Below, in pieces: positions 39,243 to 42,451 of a DNA stretch of 42,451 nucleotides. Under the pieces are notes generated by a model. The model made no database searches. It was not told where the DNA came from and saw only the letters and a program-made list of their open reading frames with translations. The stretch is from Minisyncoccota bacterium (lineage in GTDB: Bacteria; Patescibacteriota; Minisyncoccia; Minisyncoccales; Minisyncoccaceae), in contig JAQUOX010000003.1 in assembly GCA_028716905.1 (NCBI GenBank), positions 1-42,451 on the forward strand. Direction: 5' to 3'. How positions within the stretch are numbered: the first letter of the stretch is position 1; each line of letters begins with the position of its first letter. Position numbers and translations under genes: made by a program.

Positions 39243-40451
39243 ATGAAAAGCGAAATAAAGGAGATTTCTCCGACCAAAAAAATCATTGAAATAGAGATTC
39301 CGGCCGAAGAATTTGATGCTTTTTGCCAAGAGGCCCTGAAAGAGTTAATAAAAGAGCTGGAATTTCCGGGATTCAGAAAGGGCATGGTTCCGGAATCGAT
39401 AGCCAAAGAAAAAATCAACGAAAATCATATCTTGTCTTATGCCGCTGAAACGGCCATCAACCGGGGCTGGACCGATTTTCTCAAACAAACGGATTTGGAA
39501 ATCGTTTCCCAGCCCATAATAAACATTCTTAAAATGGCCAAAGGCAACCCTTTCGTTTTTTCGGCCGAAGCGGAAGTTTTAAAGGAAATCAAACTGCCTG
39601 ACATCAAGGCCGTTGCCAAAAGCATTAAAAAAGAAGAGGCAAACGTGGAAGCGAAAGACGTGGATGAAGCCATTCATTGGCTTCGGCAATCAAGGGCCAA
39701 ATTGGAAGACAAGGAAGGTGCGGCTGAGAAAGGGGATTTTGCGGAAATAACCCTGGATAACAAGAACAAGGACGGGTTTATTCTGGGCAAAGGGCATCAT
39801 GTTAAAAATTTGGAAGAGAACTTGCTGGGAATGGAGAAAAACCAGGAAAAAGAGTTTGATTCAGAAGGAGGCAAGATAAAAGTAAGGCTGGATTCTTTGA
39901 AAAAAGTCCAGTTGCCGGAAATTAACGACGAGTGGGCAAAGACCCTGGGCGATTTCCAGAACCTTGAGGCTCTGCGAAAAAGCGCCGAAGAGGGGATAAG
40001 GCAGGAAAAAGACATTGCCTTAAGGCAAAAGAAAAGAATGGAGCTTTTGGAGAAGATCGGGGCCAAAACAAAGGTTGAAATACCGGAAACATTGATTAAA
40101 AAAGAGATTGAGGGTATGATGGACAACCTTAAAGCCAGGATAAAGAGGGAATTGGGCATCGGTTTTGAAGATTATCTGGCCCAGGTCAAGAAAACGCAGG
40201 ACCAGGTCAGCAAGGAATTCGAGAAAATGGCCGAAGAAAGGATAAGAAATTTCCTGATTATAAGGCAAATCATAAAAGACGAAAAAATAGAGGCCACGGA
40301 AGAGGAAATAAGCGAAAGAATCAAGGAAATACTCAAAGATTATCCCGATTCCGAGCAGGCCAAGAAGGAAATTGACTTAAATAAGGTTAAACCATATATT
40401 GAAGACGAGGTTAAAACGGAAAAAGCTTTTAATCTCTTCGGCTTTAATTAA
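39243..40451 (+). CDS. tig: Trigger factor chaperone
   Basis: 402 residues from the ATG at 39243; a frame extension to 39210 would lie inside nusA. The ribosome-binding loop reads [13 protein letters not shown], the GFRxGxxP signature. A peptidyl-prolyl isomerase-like section follows ([20 protein letters not shown]), somewhat shorter than in E. coli, then the long helical C-domain ([20 protein letters not shown]). Trigger factor binds nascent chains at the ribosome exit. It begins 7 bases after nusA and ends 14 bases before clpP; tig-clpP is a common bacterial pair linking folding with degradation. Confidence 0.93.
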   Translation: MKSEIKEISPTKKIIEIEIPAEEFDAFCQEALKELIKELEFPGFRKGMVPESIAKEKINENHILSYAAETAINRGWTDFLKQTDLEIVSQPIINILKMAKGNPFVFSAEAEVLKEIKLPDIKAVAKSIKKEEANVEAKDVDEAIHWLRQSRAKLEDKEGAAEKGDFAEITLDNKNKDGFILGKGHHVKNLEENLLGMEKNQEKEFDSEGGKIKVRLDSLKKVQLPEINDEWAKTLGDFQNLEALRKSAEEGIRQEKDIALRQKKRMELLEKIGAKTKVEIPETLIKKEIEGMMDNLKARIKRELGIGFEDYLAQVKKTQDQVSKEFEKMAEERIRNFLIIRQIIKDEKIEATEEEISERIKEILKDYPDSEQAKKEIDLNKVKPYIEDEVKTEKAFNLFGFN

Positions 40452-40465
40452 TAATTCAAACAAAC

Positions 40466-41050
40466 ATGAACTTGATACCAACGGTAATTGAAAAATCGCA
40501 GTATGGGGAAAGGGCTTATGACATCTATTCCCGGCTATTGAAAGAAAGGATTATCCTTTTGGCCGGGGTTTTTGACGACAATATAGCCAATTCCATCGTT
40601 GCCCAGCTGTTGTTTCTGGCCTCCAAAGACCCGAAAAAGGACATTCAGCTGTATATCAACAGCCCGGGCGGGTCGGTGACAGCCGGTTTGGCCATTTACG
40701 ACACCATGCAGTACATAAAACCGGACGTTTCCACTGTTTCCATAGGCATGTCGGCCTCAATGGGCGCCCTGATACTGTCTGCCGGAGCCAAGGGCAAGCG
40801 CTATTCTCTGCCCAATTCCGAGATTTTGCTCCATCAAGTGGCCGGAGGAGCAAGGGGCCAGGCCACGGAAATAGAGATTACGGCCAAGCAGATACTGAAA
40901 ATCAAAGAAACTCTTAACAAAATATTGGCCAAGCATACCGGCCAGCCGTTATCCAAGATTTCCAAGGATACGGACAGGGATTTTTATCTCACCGCCCCGG
41001 AAGCGAAGGAATACGGAATCATTGATGAGGTGCTCGGAGGGAAAAAATAG
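40466..41050 (+). CDS. clpP: ATP-dependent Clp protease proteolytic subunit
   Basis: 194 residues, normal length. Catalytic triad: Ser98 in GMSASMGA, His123 in LLHQVAGG (usually IHQP), and Asp near 172 in DTDRDFYL. The oxyanion strand INSPGGSV is intact. It begins without a long propeptide ([20 protein letters not shown]). ClpP forms a 14-mer chamber fed by ClpX or ClpC-type unfoldases, none of which is encoded in this window. Last gene of the nusA-tig-clpP operon; its stop codon lies in a terminator hairpin. Confidence 0.96.
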   Translation: MNLIPTVIEKSQYGERAYDIYSRLLKERIILLAGVFDDNIANSIVAQLLFLASKDPKKDIQLYINSPGGSVTAGLAIYDTMQYIKPDVSTVSIGMSASMGALILSAGAKGKRYSLPNSEILLHQVAGGARGQATEIEITAKQILKIKETLNKILAKHTGQPLSKISKDTDRDFYLTAPEAKEYGIIDEVLGGKK

Positions 41051-41069
41051 GGGACAGCCCCTGTTTTTT
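41049..41069 (+). terminator. Terminator after clpP
   Basis: AGGGG (41049-41053), loop ACAG, CCCCT (41058-41062), then G and six T. Ends the nusA-tig-clpP transcript; the next promoter begins 2 bases later. Confidence 0.8.
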
Positions 41070-41070
41070 C

Positions 41071-41100
41071 TTGACAAGAATTTAGACCATAGGGTATAAT
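41071..41100 (+). promoter_or_regulatory. Perfect-hexamer promoter upstream of a small RNA or leader
   Basis: TTGACA (41071-41076), an 18-base spacer and TATAAT (41095-41100): both hexamers match the sigma-70 consensus exactly, the best promoter in the window. The start near 41107 falls inside the palindrome GATTA-AAGT-TAATC (41102-41115), a possible operator. Confidence 0.8.
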
Positions 41101-41106
41101 GGATTA

Positions 41107-41238
41107 AAGTTAATCATAAAAGGTGAAGTGTTTATGAAAAAGCTTTGGTATTATGCATTTTTGCATTCGGTTTTTATTGAAAACCGCAACTCGTTTTTAA
41201 ATAAAAAATGTCTGCTTTAGCCGTGGCTAAAGTTTTTT
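41107..41238 (+). ncRNA. Candidate structured small RNA or attenuated leader (about 130 nt)
   Basis: Bounded by the promoter at 41071-41100 and an intrinsic terminator, CTTTAGCC-GT-GGCTAAAG (41215-41232) with six T. Between them are two more hairpins: ATGCA-TTTT-TGCAT (41153-41166) and CGGTTTT-N5-AAAACCG (41168-41186). A 28-codon frame with an AGGTG ribosome site lies inside (listed separately). It may be a free small RNA, a small-peptide mRNA or a leader attenuating the kelch gene that starts 34 bases after the terminator. Confidence 0.5.
41134..41220 (+). CDS. Candidate 28-residue leader peptide
   Basis: MKKLWYYAFLHSVFIENRNS, then FLNKKCLL and TAG. An AGGTG sequence lies 8 bases before the ATG, in a genome stretch where such sites are rare. 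The peptide is rich in aromatic residues (one Trp, two Tyr, three Phe). Its stop codon lies in the left arm of the terminator, so a ribosome finishing translation would cover that arm and could allow read-through into the kelch gene. This is a structural argument only; no homologue is known to me. Confidence 0.4.
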   Translation: MKKLWYYAFLHSVFIENRNSFLNKKCLL

Positions 41239-41271
41239 AATTGAAATAATAAATAATTATAAAAATAAAAT

Positions 41272-42451
41272 ATGAGTAAAAATATTTTAAAAGCATTGTT
41301 TTTTCTCTCGATAGTTTCTATGGTTTTTGTGGGAGGGGATGTTTTGGCCGCGACTTGCGGGTCAGCCATTGAACAGGGGTGGCCGACAGCTCCGGCAACT
41401 AATTTGTGTAGCGACGGAACCTTAAGTGGCTCGGTTTATCTTGATCAACAACAAGGAAATTGGTCTTGGGCTTGTTCTGGAGGAGCAGACCCGGCTTTTG
41501 TTTTTTGCTCTGCGCCACTTGTATCAGACAACGGATGGATGCTAAAAGCTAGTTGGGCTTATCCGAGAACAACCAGCACTGTCGCGTCTACGGGCAGTAA
41601 AATTTATGCGGTGGGGGGATATCGTTATCCCTTGGAAAGTCCTTATAATTCTATTGAAGAATATAATCCATGGACCAATAACTGGACAGCCAAGGATGAC
41701 ACTTATAGTTATAAATCGGGTATGGCAGCATATGTAAGCGGTTATGTCTATTTTATAGGGGGTCAGTCATCCGTACTTACTGGTTCAAACAAGCGGTATA
41801 GTCCGTCAAGCGATTCTTGGACAGACAGAGCTGCTATGCCCACTCCCAGGCGCAGTGCTGCCGCAGCCGTAGCTAACGGTAAGATTTATATATTCGGGGG
41901 TTACGTTTCTGCTGGCGCTGGTTGGACAAATATAAACGAAGAATATAATCCAGGGACCAATAACTGGACAACCAAGGCCCCTATGCCCAGTTCCAGAATG
42001 GCAATGGGAGCGGCAACCGTTAATAATAAAATTTATGTAATAGGGGGCATTCTCAGCACAACTGGTTCGGCCACAAACAGAAACGAAGAATACGACCCGG
42101 CCACTAATACCTGGACAACCAAAGCTCCTATGCCTACTGCCAGGTATCATACTTATCCCGTGGTATATGATAACAAAATTTATGTAATAGGCGGATATGG
42201 CAGCTCATGGTTAACCGTGAACGAAGTATATGACCCAGCCACCAACACCTGGGCAACTGCAAACAGCATGCCCCAGGCTGTAAGCGATGCTGTTGTTGCT
42301 ATGGCCAATAACAAAATTTATGTAATGGGAGGATATGATGGTAGAATTACTCTGGAATACGATCCGGCATTCGCTAACGGCTCTTGCGGTACCGCTGATG
42401 GCCATGGCTATTATTCAACTTCAGAAATTGATACGGTTAGCGAAAGGTGCG
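41272..42451 (+). CDS. Kelch-repeat secreted surface protein, 3' end outside the window
   Basis: 393 codons are visible, without a stop. A signal peptide (FFLSIVSMVFVGGDVLAA, cut about residue 27) is followed by a Cys-containing module (TCGSAIEQGWPTAPATNLCS, WSWACSGG) of a type seen in Parcubacteria surface proteins. At least five kelch-type repeats follow, each with a KIYVIGG-like strand and a Y-x-P-x-T-N-x-W turn, for example YNPGTNNWTTKAPMPSSR and YDPATNTWTTKAPMPTAR. These should form a beta-propeller. A second Cys module begins at SCGTADGHGYYSTS near the edge. Likely an extracellular binding protein or adhesin. It has no clear promoter of its own and may depend on read-through of the structured leader upstream. 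Confidence 0.85.
   Translation, partial: MSKNILKALFFLSIVSMVFVGGDVLAATCGSAIEQGWPTAPATNLCSDGTLSGSVYLDQQQGNWSWACSGGADPAFVFCSAPLVSDNGWMLKASWAYPRTTSTVASTGSKIYAVGGYRYPLESPYNSIEEYNPWTNNWTAKDDTYSYKSGMAAYVSGYVYFIGGQSSVLTGSNKRYSPSSDSWTDRAAMPTPRRSAAAAVANGKIYIFGGYVSAGAGWTNINEEYNPGTNNWTTKAPMPSSRMAMGAATVNNKIYVIGGILSTTGSATNRNEEYDPATNTWTTKAPMPTARYHTYPVVYDNKIYVIGGYGSSWLTVNEVYDPATNTWATANSMPQAVSDAVVAMANNKIYVMGGYDGRITLEYDPAFANGSCGTADGHGYYSTSEIDTVSERC

Overview
The window reads as chromosomal DNA of an ultra-small, host-dependent bacterium of the Candidate Phyla Radiation (Patescibacteria, most like Parcubacteria). This placement is inferred from gene content, not from a marker tree. The signs are a dnaA/dnaN/rpmH/rnpA/yidC origin neighbourhood with shortened proteins, a PrgI plus split VirB4 type IV secretion locus, several T4SS-pilin-type proteins, an archaeal-type CDP-archaeol synthase, fatty-acid-kinase genes beside PlsY acyltransferases, tRNAs without encoded CCA, and almost no Shine-Dalgarno sequences.

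Layout. 1-1.6 kb: 5' part of tyrS, a truncated HEPN remnant and an HTH-nucleotidyltransferase gene with a strong operator-covered promoter, all on minus. 1.6-3.5 kb: a class A penicillin-binding protein. 3.5-8.1 kb: dnaN and dnaA leftward, rpmH-rnpA-yidC-khpB rightward, with the probable replication origin in the flanking AT-rich spacers. 8.1-16.0 kb: a type IV secretion-like locus on minus (VirB4 ATPase, separate VirB4 N-domain, PrgI, a 145-aa protein, then a 159-aa protein and a VirB6-like channel). It is interrupted by two plus-strand genes, a lipoprotein and an SPFH protein, each with its own promoter, terminator-like end and Shine-Dalgarno. 16.0-22.5 kb: a divergent operon of one small membrane protein and three secreted proteins that share a pilin-like N-terminus. 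One is a 1175-aa cysteine-rich protein and two carry beta/gamma-crystallin-like repeats. 22.4-24.4 kb: rsmA and a LysM/M23 protein with no canonical start codon in front of its signal peptide.

24.4-36.0 kb is one long minus-strand run: DksA-like protein, a 32-aa membrane peptide, a Glu-rich coiled coil, pnp, rpsO, tRNA-Lys, a pilin, tRNA-Arg, two divergent plsY, two degV/fakB, fakA, an MscS-type helix protein, carS and a canonical plsY. Together these could activate scavenged fatty acids to acyl-phosphate, acylate glycerol-3-phosphate and activate the lipid with CTP. 36.0-36.4 kb holds tRNA-Val, -Pro and -Ala, with two parS-like ParB sites around the Pro and Ala genes. 36.4-41.1 kb: cca on minus, nusA-tig-clpP on plus, with overlapping -35 elements between cca and nusA. 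41.05-42.45 kb: a very strong promoter, a roughly 130-nt structured transcript with its own terminator, and a partial kelch-repeat surface protein running off the end.

No gene-free stretch exceeds 300 bases apart from the tRNA/parS interval at 36020-36388, which is described. I saw no rRNA, insertion sequence or CRISPR array.
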